Assembly: GCA_023525975.1 (NCBI GenBank)
Contig: CM042023.1
Span: 1,302,001-1,366,000, forward strand
DNA length: 64,000 nucleotides
Direction: 5' to 3'
From: Smallanthus sonchifolius
Taxonomy: Eukaryota > Streptophyta > Magnoliopsida > Asterales > Asteraceae
Shown: positions 35,244 through 46,984 of the stretch, in pieces
How positions within the stretch are numbered: position 1 is the stretch's first letter
Layout of the letters: the number at the start of each line of letters is the position of its first letter
Notes under the pieces: model-generated
Database searches by the model: none
What the model was told of the DNA's origin: nothing
Seen by the model: the letters and a program-made list of their open reading frames with translations, nothing else
Translations under genes and position numbers: made by a program

Positions 35244-36498
35244 TCAATCCTCAATCATGGCTTGAGAGTTCACACCCTGATCAGTTGGCACAAAATGACC
35301 AGCCCCCAACACCACCACATGGCTCAAATTATCTGACTTCTGCAGATAACCAGCAACCACATTATTCACCTTCCAAACATCTCTTTCTGCATCCAAAAAC
35401 CTCTCAATCCCCTCCCATTTCATCTTCTTCACCCAAGCTTCCACAGACACCACCCCATCTCTCAAATCACACTGACCTTGATACAACAATACCTTAGTCT
35501 TCCTAACAAGACACTCCACCATGTACCTCACACTCTTCATCACATCCGCGTGCAATGCTGCCCCAACCACATCACTACACCCCTCGAAAACCATCGACTC
35601 GTTCACTCCCAACGCCTTTTTAACCTCAGGGTCTTTCAACAATTCTTGTACCCATTTAGAATTGTAAGGACTCTGCCTCCTAAAGTCATACAAAATAGCC
35701 AAACCTGTGATGGTTTGTAGGAAATTCAACACTTTGTTTCTTGCATCCACAGCATCACTCCAGTTACCGGCTTTTGCCAACTCGATAGCCGCGGATTGAA
35801 GCTTCTCCATTTCGGTTTTCTGTTTGTCATTGATTAGACCAAGATTGTAAGTATGGACAGCATGAGTGCCTACTTGAGTTTCCGGGTCGGTCAACCCGTT
35901 TCCGATAGCTAACCCAACCAAATTGACCCGTTTGGAAACGGGTAAATTCGGGTTTCTTTTGAGGATGTAGTACCCAATTGATGGTACGTATTTTCCGGCG
36001 TAGCTTTCACCGGTGATGTAAATTGGGCGAGATTTAAACAACGGGTCTAAATCAATAAACTTCCTGATCGCAACGAACAGATGCTTTGCCACACCTTGTT
36101 GGTCCCTAGGGATTTCTTCGGGTGTGGAGGCGATACTAAACCCGGTTCCGATCGGGTTATCGAGAAAAAGAAGGCCGAATATTCTGTTCCAAGAACCCGG
36201 ATTAGGTTCGAGCGTAAGGTGTTCGACGTTTTGCTTCACAGAAGCCGCCACTCGCCACGGAGCGAGTTCGTAAAAATTTCCGGTCATGGAGGAGCAACCA
36301 GGGCCTCCTTGAAGTCAAATGACAAGTGGGGTTTGGGAGAGAGAGGTGGTGTTGGGATTTTGGGCTTCGTAGAAGGCATAGAAGATTGCGGAGGTAGCCG
36401 GATTTAGTGGGGAGAGCTTGTTTGGGGAGTGTAGAGGCGGATGACAGGTGGAAGAGGGTGGTGAGGATGAGCAGCAGCTTGAGGGGTGTTGACTCCAT
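35244..36498 (-). pseudogene. Serine carboxypeptidase-like (SCPL50-type) pseudogene
   Basis: The minus strand encodes a secreted S10 peptidase homologue in a single exon-like block. A hydrophobic signal peptide begins at 36498 (MESTPLKLLLILTTLFHLSSA). The catalytic Ser motif is GESYAGKY, the Asp region is QGQCDLRDG and the His motif is GAGHFVPTDQ. Lesions: a frameshift with a short deletion near 36388-36395, and TGA at 36315-36317 replacing the invariant Trp just before LQGGPGCSS. The present terminal TGA at 35244-35246 also stands where Trp is usual, and the frame stays open for about 18 more codons after it. The protein from 36287 onward is otherwise well preserved, so inactivation is recent. 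Sequencing error is an alternative for a single lesion but not for all. Confidence 0.82.
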
Positions 36499-37269
36499 TG
36501 ACTAGAGATGTATGAGTTGGTTGTGAATTGTGATGCGAGTGCAGGGGAGAAAGTCCAACTGACAACGAAAGCTTATGGACCCTGCTAGTGGTTTGTCAAA
36601 CATGGACTACATTTTCACACCAAGGCGCTTTTCAAAATGGATAACGTTAACCTCATGAAAATGTAGTTATAAAAAAAACAATTGTATAAGTAGTACTTTT
36701 TTTTTAAATAGTTTATGATGTATGATTATTGATGCCTTCAAATAAAGTAATTCGTCTTACTTGATAACAGTCATGGACTCATGGCTTAGGGGACATGGCT
36801 CTTCAACCACTGTTCCATGGTCAGAGATTGCGTTTTTTTGAAGGCATAGCCGAACCCCAAAGGTGTAACGAGTCGAGCTCATCTAAACTCAACTCGTTTT
36901 TCTTGCCATAGCACTACAATTGATTCTATTGAAAGAATAACATCATCTATAAATAAGGTGAAACAGAGCTATTTTTCCCAGAGAATCAATTGCAACTTTG
37001 TTTCACTTTATCTATATTTTCTTGGCATAGCACTGTAATTAATTCTCTGGGAAGAATAACATCATCTACCAATAGGTCTTCATTATAAAGCATTTTCAAT
37101 CTTCACTTAAATTACTCTTTACTAAAGAGAAATAGGGATGTACAGTATTAAGTTTTGATTGGTTTTTGTGGGTGGCTGCTGCACATGTCATTGTATGGTT
37201 GGGTTGTGTTTTTTTCTTTTTTAATTTAAACCCAAACTTCTTTAATTTAAACAAATAATTCCTCAAAGT
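36499..37269. other. Intergenic with one 119-bp-period direct repeat
   Basis: The phrase GCATAGCACT...AAGAATAACATCATCTA occurs near 36908 and 37027. Nothing else was recognised. Confidence 0.45.
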
Positions 37270-37940
37270 TAACATAACTTGTATTTTGTTGTGTGGGTTA
37301 TTGATCGCATGTCCACATACACCATTGGCTCTCTACCCTGGTTCGATCCCCAGGGTGTTTTTTTTAACATTTTTTTTTTTACTTTTCCGTTTGGCATTTT
37401 TTTCGTTCATTTTAACGTTTTGTTTTGCTACCCCGCCGCGTTACGCGTAACTCTAACCCCATCCGTATCTACATTTCGAACCCGCCCATGAATGCGCCAT
37501 TTTAATTAAAAAAAGGAAATGATTTATTATTACAACTTTTAGACTATGATGTTTTAAAAATTTTCGAAATTGACATTGCGACGTGGCTATTTTTATTTAC
37601 GTTTCAGCATGAATTTTCACCCATGATCCAACCGGTTGTTTTAAACGTTTTTTAAACCGTCTGGCGCTCATCTCAAAATACATCGTTGCAACGTTTTTTT
37701 TCTACGTTTAAACTGACCAGCCATAATGCGCCGCCGACATGTTTATTTTTATCCACGTTTCGGTGTAAATTTAGATTGAATAGCTTCATTTTCGTATACA
37801 ACGAGGTAACTTTTTCGTGACTATCAAATATACCGTAGCGATGTACTTTTTTTTAACGTCACGTAGAATGTACCGTGGCGATTTGCTTAATTTTATCTAC
37901 GTTTCGAACCCGCCGCAGAGCGCGGATGGTAACCCACTAG
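37270..37940 (+). mobile_element. Non-autonomous Helitron, 3' part
   Basis: The 3' end is CCACTAG followed by T at 37941, the CTRR end rule of Helitrons. It is preceded by a GC-rich hairpin CCGC-CGCAGAGC-GCGG (37910-37924). The body contains repeated ACGTTTCG...CGAACCCGCC phrases (37470, 37900) and a tRNA-like T-arm CCCTGGTTCGATCCCCAGGG at 37337-37356. The 5' TC end was not determined, so the left limit is approximate. Confidence 0.6.
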
Positions 37941-38747
37941 TTGATTCTATTTATGGATACTTGAAGGGTGGGAAAACTCTTTCTTTTATCAGTTTTCAGG
38001 ATTAAAGACGGTTGCAGTGAAGTAGGTGTATCAATGTCTAAACCCACGTTAAACACATGATGAGCCCAAACAAAAGATCCAAGATGTAAAAGCGATCAGA
38101 ATTTGAACACGCCGTATTTTACTGGTAAAGATCATGGAAGCAAATATTGGTAAGGATCATGGAAGCGAATATTGGTCTGCTTTCCTTTCTCCTATTGCAT
38201 AGACTACAGTCGAGAGGTATGTGTCAATAAAGTGGTAAAAAACGATTTTGGGATAGATTTTCACCGAAACATTTCTAAACTTCAAAGAAGCATTAGCAGT
38301 TTCTATCTACGATAATGCCAACCCAAAGGATTTGACACCTTTTTGAAGATCATGTCAAAAGCGCGCACATTAGTTATTGATTAATCATGATCCAAAACAC
38401 ACAATTTTGTCCTACAGAACATCTAACATGCATGGACGTTGTTCATCGTGTCAAATGCAAAGAGCTAATCATCTTGGAGTTGTTTTCGAAAATCCTTCCA
38501 GATTCTGGTCATTTAAGCTAGACAAAGACAAGATCTTTCAGACCTTGACCAATAATGATTAGGGGTCATCCTAATTGAACTCGACTTAATACAATTGATC
38601 ATAAGTACATGTTATTACAAGGTAGCAGTGTTCAAACAACAAAGCTTCAGTTCAGTAAAACAACCGAGAGCAAGCAGGTAAATTATCAAAGTTTACTATA
38701 GCAATATTACACATTAGAATTTATACTAGATTTTGTCAAAACCCAGA
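37941..38747. other. Intergenic, 3' flank of the MAP kinase gene
   Basis: Contains a 23-bp direct repeat (GGATCATGGAAGC, about 38128 and 38155). 38580-38747 is probably the kinase 3' UTR. No gene was recognised. Confidence 0.45.
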
Positions 38748-41151
38748 TCAAGAACTTAGTGCTGCTAGCTTCTGAGACAGAACACTGCTCACCTCATCTC
38801 CTTGACCCTGGAAAAAATGCATTTATGTCAGAAAGATGAAACTTGGAAAACAGTAAAATGTGTTGCAGTTATTTTATAATATTTGAACTTCTTTAAATCA
38901 GCCTATAACAGAGGTGCAGAATACTTACCTTACAACTCCTGTTGCTGGGTCCTACATATTTGGGTGTGTTAGTGCAAGAACTTCTGAGCAAGTCTGGATT
39001 TTTATGGCTGTTTGGGATAATGTTAGAATCTTTTTTAAGAGTTTTGGATTCATTACACCTTTCTGATCTTGGTGGGCTTTGAAGACTGTTAGCAATGGCA
39101 GCATTTGTACGCCTTTCAAAGTTGTTGATTTCATCAACAGCTTCTTCTATGGGTACACATATCCGCTCTCTTTGAAAAAATATCAAAACAATTATCACGA
39201 TATTCCATAATATAACCAATTTTACACCTATAAACACCTTTTAGTAATTTATCATCAACAGTTCCCTAACAATATCTTTTAGATTGTACCTTGGCAATGA
39301 TGTGTAGTGCCTTTGAAGCGGAGAGTTCTTTCTTTCCTTCCCTTCCTGCTCCTCAAGATCAGCAAATTGCTGCTTAAATCGTTCAATTCCACTGAAATTG
39401 GATAAAAAGGATGGGTAGTTTAGATTTTTACGTGTAATAATAATCGAGCAATCTCTTACCAAATGAAATTTCAAAACATTTCTTGAATCTGACCTTGGAT
39501 ACATGAAGCTTATGTGTTCTTCGCCATGAAGGTACTCTTGCAACATTTGTGGGTGATACTCTAGGATCTGTGTGCTTAAAAAGACGATAGAACCATTAAG
39601 CAGTGTGCGAAAAGTAAACACAACGCAAAATCAATAAAATAATAAAGATCATAGAGTATGACCATACCTCCCTATAAATCAACTCTCTAACATCATTCTT
39701 CGTTAATCTTCGCCTTTCAAACTCAAATTCAAGTTTTGAAATTGGCTGTTTGGATGGTTCAGATTCCAGATCCGCTAATCCATAAAAATAAGGATCAGCT
39801 AATGCCTGCAGATATAATATACTTCACAATATCAATAAATAGTAATAATAAGTCGAAGCTTTCATCAAGTTGACTACAAGAAAAAGCATAAAGTTTTACT
39901 AATGCTTATCTCTTCAGCAGATATTCGGTCAGCAGGATCAAATGCAATTAATCTTTCAAGTAACCGAAGCGCCAATGGATCAGCATTAGGGAACTTTTGC
40001 GAGAACGGAACAGGGGTTTTCTTTGGCATGTTATTTAAATATCTTCTAGCCTTATCATTTCGTATCTGCAGATTTTTAAAAACTATTGTCATCCAGAAGC
40101 TAAAAAAGCTATAAACTTTGAATATAAGTTTAAAAGAAAGGAAGATTTAAACAAACCCTTGAAACGATTTCAGCAGAAGGAGAACCAAGCAAATCAGTGA
40201 CAAGATCCAATTGGTGCGCAACATTCCTCCCAGGAAACAATGGCTTTCCTGTTAGCATCTCAGCAAATATGCATCCTATGCTCCATATATCAATCGCAGG
40301 AGTATACTGAAATAATTCAAATTTTGAGTAATAAACAACTTATGCTTTAGATACTAAATTTCAACTAATATGCGTGCGAGTGTGCTTACTTTCGAGAAAA
40401 AGGAGCCACAAAGTTCAGGAGCTCGATACCATCTAGTAGCCACATAGTCCTATAGAGATTAACAGATCAAAACATCAGAAAATCGTCAAAATTTTTATGC
40501 TTCAATAAAGCATGAGAAACATACAGTCCAAAAAATTGCTGACGGAGTATCATCAAACGATGCACGAGCTAGACCAAAATCACAGATCTTCAACTTGCAA
40601 TCTGCATTCGCAAGGATGTTTTTTGGTTTCAAATCTCGATGGAACACATGTGCTGCAAAGAAAATAAATATAACCAACACGATATAAGCAACTAATTCAA
40701 GATAATAAAATCTTAACACAGATCACAATATTAATAAGGAGATACCTGTATGTATATACTTCAAAGCTCGAAGAAGCTGATACAAGAAAAACTGATGATG
40801 TTCAGGAGTGAGATCATCATTAACCTTGATTACTTCATCAAGATCAGACTCCATCAACTCAAACACCACATAAATATCTTTGAACTCTCTTCTACAAGGA
40901 GGAAGCATAATATGTTTAATTTCTACAATGTCCGGATGCCTAAGCAGCCTAAGGAGCTTAATTTCTCTAAGAATGCGAGTCGCATCAGATACATGCTCGA
41001 AAACATCATTGATCTTCTTTATAGCAACCTTCTCTCCGGTGTGTGTATCAACTGCAGCTGCAACAACACCATAACTTCCCTTCCCTACAACTTCCTGAAT
41101 TTCATACAGACTCGCCTCACCATACTCGGTGAAAAATTCCTTGCCAAGCAT
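38748..41151 (-). CDS. Group-D (TDY-type) mitogen-activated protein kinase, MPK9-like, with a defective splice donor
   Basis: Ten exons join in phase: 41151-40746, 40652-40525, 40449-40390, 40306-40157, 40065-39910, 39805-39668, 39567-39494, 39391-39290, 39169-38929, 38807-38748, about 504 residues. Kinase signatures: GKGSYGVV (P-loop), AIKKIND (Lys), FHRDLKPKNILAN (catalytic loop), DFGLARASFDD, then TDY whose T and DY are encoded by different exons. The group-D tail follows (LEFEFERRRLTKNDVRELIYRE, EYHPQMLQEYL). Intron 5 (39909-39806) starts with AT at 39909-39908 instead of GT. Read-through would stop after about 11 extra codons, and the nearest GT leads to an early stop as well. The gene otherwise has no lesion. 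It is either a recently broken gene, an unusual intron or a base error. Confidence 0.88.
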
Positions 41152-41720
41152 GGTATCTGATCCTGATTTTTTTTAATCAAAGAGCACACATAAGTTTAAC
41201 TTATAGAAACCCTAACTTCATCATGTTAAATCAGATTGTACAGATAATAACAGTGAAAATTTAGAAATAATCAGATTGTACAGATAATAACAGTGAAAAT
41301 TTAGAAATTAGAACTGTAGATCGAAAATCTCGCACTAATTTATAGAAACCCTAAACTCATCAAGTTAAATCAGATTGTACAGATAAAAACAGTGAAAATT
41401 TAGAAATTAGAACCGTAGATCGAAAATTTCGACCTAATTTATAGGAAAACAGCCTATTGTTGCATTCAATGTCAGGATCTCTGATCTAACCAGATTCGGA
41501 AGCTAATTAGGCAGTAAGATCTATCAAATTTAACGAAATTGAAACAGAAAGAGAAGAAATAGAAGTGAAAGATGAACCTTAAAGCTGTGCTTAGCAAGCA
41601 ATTTTTCTCCGACGGTGGAAAACGCCAAAAATATATCTTCTTCCTCCTCTCAAAATGCGTCTGGTTTTCAGAGAATAACAGCCACAAAGCCGAAAACAGA
41701 ACAACATTCAAACCAGCGGA
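41152..41720 (-). promoter_or_regulatory. Probable 5'-UTR exon and leader intron of the MAP kinase, with a three-copy repeat
   Basis: An acceptor AAATCAG before 41162 and a donor AAG/GTTCATC at 41578/41577 suggest a 5'-UTR intron (41163-41577). Inside it, a phrase CAGATTGTACAGATAA(T/A)AACAGTGAAAATTTAGAAAT occurs three times (41231, 41270, 41370). The last two share about 100 bp of further sequence. Confidence 0.55.
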
Positions 41721-42849
41721 CAAAATAAATAAAGAATAATATTTAAACGCTAAACCCTAAATCTAAATAGTAAATACACGCTTTTTAACATTTATTCGTT
41801 TTTAATAAAAAACTTGCTTCCTTTTTATGCTTCTCTTTTTATTTTTATTTTTTACTTTATTTCCTAAAAATGGTTTTTTTTAAATAAATGCTTTATTTAT
41901 CTTTTAATTATTTTCCTATTAATCTTGTTTTGGTTTTGTATTCTTTTTTATTCGGATTGCTTTGTTACTATTAGTATTCACATTATTAATATAACACGGG
42001 TTTTAACCTATATAATATATAACATTTAATATAAACTAATAAATATATAAGATAAAAAATTCAAACACAAAATTAATATGAAAATATATAAAAGTTAAGA
42101 ATATAAAAAATAAAAATATTAAAAACAATAAAAATAAAATATAGTGGCAAAAGATATATTTTGTTAAGAAAATTATATATAAGTGAAATAACTTGAATAC
42201 GCAATTCATATACTCAATTTTGTTTTTTACATTTTGAACACCTAATCTACTTTTATTAATTAAACCTATCAAACATGCATATCGTAGGATTAAGGATTCG
42301 ATCCCTCATCAGTTAATGAATGAAATACATTATTTACCAAAAGTATGTCCCTATAATGACTCACATCCTGATATACATTATCGTATGAGAAAGCAAATTA
42401 AAAATTACGCTTACTCAGATTATTTCAATACAAAAATTAACAAGTTGACATAGACATTACTTAAAAAAACAATTTCGTAATAAAAATACAAAAAAAAAAA
42501 ATTAATTGATTTAATATGGTGTTGAATAAATCATGTTGATTCATTATGGACCAGGAAAATGGCACATTTGAAATTGTCCACATAATCAATGTCAAACAAT
42601 TATTTACAAAGAGTCAAATATGTGGATATAGTACAAGCAATATCTAGTTGCAAATCTGACCGTCCATTGGAAATCCAACAGCACACATTCAAAATCGCAG
42701 GACGGTCCGTCGGCCGCATACGCGTAATCCTTATATCTAGCCGAATATATTCTAAAAAATTGCAATTTGATAAAGTTTCATGTAAAAAAAAGGCATCGTC
42801 TTAAATTGTGCGCCCATACCTTATCTCTACCGACGTACTCCAAGGTATA
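41721..42849. other. Very AT-rich intergenic DNA
   Basis: Upstream flank of the MAP kinase gene. 41800-42240 is almost pure A/T. GGATTCGATCC at 42294-42304 matches a Pol III B box but lacks a convincing tRNA or SINE context. No gene. Confidence 0.5.
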
Positions 42850-43085
42850 TCTTTTTTTTAACGTCCAAGGAAAAAAATAAATCCGGTTATCCGGGTAAAC
42901 TCATTGACGAAAGCCCACTCACGCCCGCCGCAAACGCAGACAGCACTGGTGACCCGGCCCGCCCACCACCCGAATGGCCGCTGTGGAAAAACCTCTGACC
43001 ATATTGTACCAAGTGAGACTCTAACCCATAACCTCCACATTAGAAGGTTATTAGGGTGCTTCATCCCAAACCAGTTGATATGAGG
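42850..43085 (-). mobile_element. Possible tRNA-related SINE
   Basis: On the minus strand from about 43085, a segment with GGTTATGGGTTAGAGTCTC (a weak B box) is followed by a GC-rich body unlike its AT-rich surroundings. It ends in A-rich sequence near 42850. The composition jump and the A-rich tail suggest a SINE. No target duplication was found. Confidence 0.35.
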
Positions 43086-43451
43086 CTCATTGACTAAGAT
43101 ATATATATATTTTTTTATTTTTTAATTCTTGATACTGTCGGTATGGATAAGATTTGGATTAGATCTGGAACTGATGAAAGGGAGTTGTATGATCTCTGGC
43201 TCTCTGCCATTAACATTATACATTATTCTAATTACTATGGATCATCGAGAGGTACGGATGAGTTGACTGTAAATCGATTAATCTATAATAATGCCTAAGA
43301 CGTTGATTGGGGAGAGTTGACGAACGCCGACGACGAAATCGCCACAGTTGACGAACTCGGCCGTTAATTGATTAGGTTTGTGTGTTGAAAAAGTGTTGGT
43401 TTTTATGTTTGAGAAAAAGTGGATTCAACCAATTTTGAAAAGTGCATATTT
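43086..43451. other. Intergenic, nothing recognised
   Basis: No coding or repeat structure supported. Confidence 0.45.
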
Positions 43452-43985
43452 AGTTGTTTTTGGAAGGTAGACCGCACCGATGGTGGTTATGGTTTGGTCG
43501 AAATTGTCAAGAAAAGTGACACCAGATTGAAGCAAAACCATGAATGCTAATTTGACAAAACTGGAAAGTGTTAATAGGCTAAAAGCTATGATTGGACTAG
43601 GTAAGATGAGGATGGACGCTAAATAAATTTGTCATGGTCGGCAGGGGCGAAGCTATGAAGGGGTCAGGGAGGGCCCCGGCCCCTGCCGTTTTTTCTGTTA
43701 GTAGTGTTAATTTTTTCGTTTTCGTCCGAAATTTTTTTACGTATAAAGCCGGCCCCTGCTTATTTTTTTCGGCCCCCGCTTCTTAGATTTTCAAGCTCCG
43801 CCATTGATGGTCGGCACTAAATAAGTTTGTCATGGTTGATTTTCTTTATTTGAAAATTTGTTATGTTACTCTTGATTGATATGGATTTTCTTTCCTTTGT
43901 GTTTTTTAGGAATAAAGTCATGTTGAACTCGTAAAATGTCAGGTTTTTTAAAAGATGTAAGACAATTTGATCATGACAAAACCCA
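43452..43985 (+). repeat. Repeat R, left copy (carrying a hAT MITE)
   Basis: About 360 bp (GAAGGTAGACCGCACC ... GACAATTTGATCAT) recur in the same orientation at 57093-57460. The left copy is longer because of a 165-bp MITE and its target duplication. Identity is roughly 85-90% by eye. It may be part of an unidentified transposon or an old duplication. Confidence 0.8.
43642..43806. mobile_element. hAT-type MITE, 165 bp
   Basis: Ends CAGGGGCGAAGC and GCTCCGCCATTG are imperfect inverted repeats of the widespread plant hAT MITE type. The flanking 8-bp duplication ATGGTCGG (43634-43641, 43807-43814) is perfect. The related copy near 57280 lacks the insertion, giving an empty site. Confidence 0.9.
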
Positions 43986-44837
43986 AGGGCGGACGGGGTC
44001 GTTGCGGGACTAGAGAAGACGCGCGGACCTAGCCCCCCACTTTGGTTGATGTTCATAGCAATTTGTATTTATATATAAAAAAACAACTTGTATACCTATA
44101 CAACACCAACTTGCATCATGTGTTTCAGTGGTAATATCAAATGAACAGTAAATCCTAAGTGTTGTGCCGAGTTTCCCTTTTATATGTATATATAACTAGT
44201 ATTAAACCCCGCGCGCGTTGCGGTTCGCTAAACCTTTGGTCATCCCCGTCAGCTCCTCCGCTGTCAACGCATATCCCAGCTTCGCCATAGAGGGATCCAG
44301 TTCCGCCGCCGCAATCAAACATCCTAAACAACTGCTTTGGCTGCACTAAAAAATCATTTGTAGTATGGTTAAAATTCAAGAAAATGCACTATCAAATCAA
44401 AACTGATATGAAAATGAAAAAACCATCGAGACCATATCGAGTTATATGCGTTTACTGCACGATTAATAGTAACACTGTTAAAAAATAAAAGTATAATAAT
44501 AGTAAATTTATAAAAGTAAAACTTTGGTATATTTAAATAAAAGTCTACCGAAATCATAGTAAGGCGGTGTAAATGCAAATAATCCAAACTGCAATCATAG
44601 TGTATCATGTACATACAAAATCATATTTTTTTCAACAACTGATCTATTAAGCATGAACATCAGTTGTAATCAGATATGTATTTATTATTTTTTTAGTTTT
44701 ACCATGCAAGTCAATAAACTAATGTGATTTACAGTTTTAAAGAACTGAAACAAACATGTTGATAGTTCAAGATTTCCAATTGAATCAGTTGTAAAGGGAA
44801 ATATAATACATATTTCTTAGCAGAATATACTTCCAAG

Positions 44838-45708
44838 TAGGGGGGTCAATTCTTGACACGACCCGGACACGACACGAAAATAATCAGGTTTTGGGTTGGC
44901 CATTTCAACCCGTTTTAAAAAACGGATAGGGTTCGGGTTGACCCGTTTAATAAACGGGTCGGGTTTGGGTTGACCCGTTTAATAAACGGGTCGGGTTCGG
45001 GTTGACCCATTTAAAAAAGGTTTGACCTATTAACCCGTTTAGGTTACAAAATATTTTTTTTTATTTTTCGTATACTTTTGTATTTAGTGTTTACCATAAA
45101 GAAACTAAATTATACCAAAACTTTTCATTTTTTTCTTTCTACAGATAATTAATCAATTAAATTTTTTTTAACTTAAATGAATTATGTTTTGGATTTAGTA
45201 CTTTATGATTTTGATTTAGATAAATGGGTTAAATGGGTCAGGTTCGGGTTGAACCGAATTTAAGTGTATTCAGGTTAGGGTTGAAATTTTTGACACGAAT
45301 AAGAATATGGGTCGGGTTCAGGTTGCATAATTCATCCTGTTAACCCGTTTAGGTTACAAAATTTTTTTTATTTTTTTTTCGTATTATAGAAACGACTGTT
45401 CATTTACTTTTGTATTTAGTGTTTACCATAAATACCAAAACTTTTCATTTTTTTCTTTCTACAGATAATTAATCAATTAATTTTTTTTTAACTTAAATGA
45501 ATTATGTTTTGGATTTAGTACTTTATGATTTTGATTTAGATAAATGGGTTAAATGGGTCAGGTTCGGGTTGAACCGAACTTAAATGTATCCAGGTTAGGG
45601 TTGAAATTTTTTACACGAATAAGAATATGGGTTGGGTTCGGGTTGCATAATTCAACCTGTTAACCCGTCAACCCGTAACCCGCCAACCCGACACGATTGA
45701 CACCCCTA
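44838..45708. mobile_element. Non-autonomous hAT element, 871 bp, with 8-bp target duplication
   Basis: Ends TAGGGGGGTCAATTCTTGACACGA and the inverse of CACGATTGACACCCCTA form terminal inverted repeats. The 8-bp duplication CTTCCAAG flanks it exactly (44830-44837, 45709-45716). The interior is non-coding, with GGGTTGACCCGTTTAATAAACGGGTC phrases near both ends and a 310-320 bp tandem duplication (45031-45340 and 45341-45660). Confidence 0.93.
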
Positions 45709-45897
45709 CTTCCAAGGAGTCACCAACACAACATAGTTTGAATTTTGTGAAATATGTGTGTGGGTCACCTAAGGCCAGTAATTTAAATTTATATTTACAA
45801 ATAGCACTCCCAAGAATCGAGCATGCACCTGATAGATTTAACTGTCAGATTTCAAACTGAGCAGCCAATAACCAAATCTTGGCAAAGCAGTAGTTAC

Positions 45898-46123
45898 CAT
45901 CTCAGTGTCTTTAATACATTCTAAAGAATAGTCCGCGTAACCATTAGTGACTCGCTTGATAACCTGAAAAAAGAAAAAAAATTATCATCATGATAACTCA
46001 GGTAGTAAAATCAGTTTAGCATTAACATAAATAGTTTTATGATTAAAAAGAAAGGTAATACCTATTGAACTGGCTCCTCAATCTCATTTGGGTTGATGCA
46101 ATCAATTACTCCAAAAGACTTTG
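45898..46123 (-). pseudogene. Alcohol dehydrogenase-like gene fragment (two exons)
   Basis: Exon pieces 46123-46062 and 45963-45898 have intact splice borders. They encode FGVIDCINPNEIEEPVQ then VIKRVTNGYADYSLECIKDTEM, the stretch after the Rossmann-fold nucleotide site of zinc alcohol dehydrogenases of the ADH-like class. The first exon ends in TAG where Gln is usual, so it is broken. No other ADH exons were found on either side, so only an internal fragment is present. Confidence 0.75.
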
Positions 46124-46984
46124 CTGCAGAAGTAATAAAAAAATCATGAAAAGAGTTGACTTTTGATCATGTCAACAAAGTGATGAAGAGACCTTACTCT
46201 AATGGCATCAAGAAAGAAGTATTACTATCAACGTCAAGAAATAAGTGTTCGTTTTTTTTTAACAGAGTCCAATGATACTATGAAAAACAAATCATGTGCT
46301 ATCTTTCTCATTTTTTTCTCGATTAGTGTCCACCCTAATTATCCTAGACGCTCCTCTGCCCAAAGTGTATTAAAAGAATAGATGTTCACTAATATAATAT
46401 AATTTTTGTAATCACATTTTACACGTTAAGTTCATAAAAAACTTTAAAAAAATCAAAAGTGTTTCAGTCAACTCAACCCGTAATCCAACCTGCCCATTTT
46501 CTACCTCTAAACAAAGGATAGAGCTGAACTTCATTCATTGTAAACATAATACTACCTTGCTTGAATCACCATACATATTACATTTTGAAATATTGCAGAT
46601 GGCATCTCAGTAGTAGATGAAATGGGCTCTTGGTGGTAACATGACAATAAGATATCCGAAATCTTATGCGCCTCTCACATGTGGTCTTGCATGAAATGAA
46701 TTCGAAGTGATACTCTCTGCATTTGGGATTTTAATCAAAGTTAATAATGACCTCAACTTGCCAATCAGGATACATATGCTGTTATGTATAAATATATGAA
46801 TATTAAAAATAATTCAGTTAAGGATTAATCAACAAACAATTTTGTTGTTGATATTTGACTTCTTATTTTTCAATTTAGTGTACATGTGTAAGTAAAATAA
46901 GACTTTTATCAAATTTTTTTCATATAAATATGTAAGTTGGTTTCTATTTTACAGATAATTTATAATTGTGAATCTGATACATAC

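Noticed and set aside
35285..35720. Plus-strand ORFs opposite the SCPL gene
   Set aside because: Antisense shadows; no motif.
42294..42304. Second SINE or tRNA at GGATTCGATCC
   Set aside because: No A box, tail or target duplication found.
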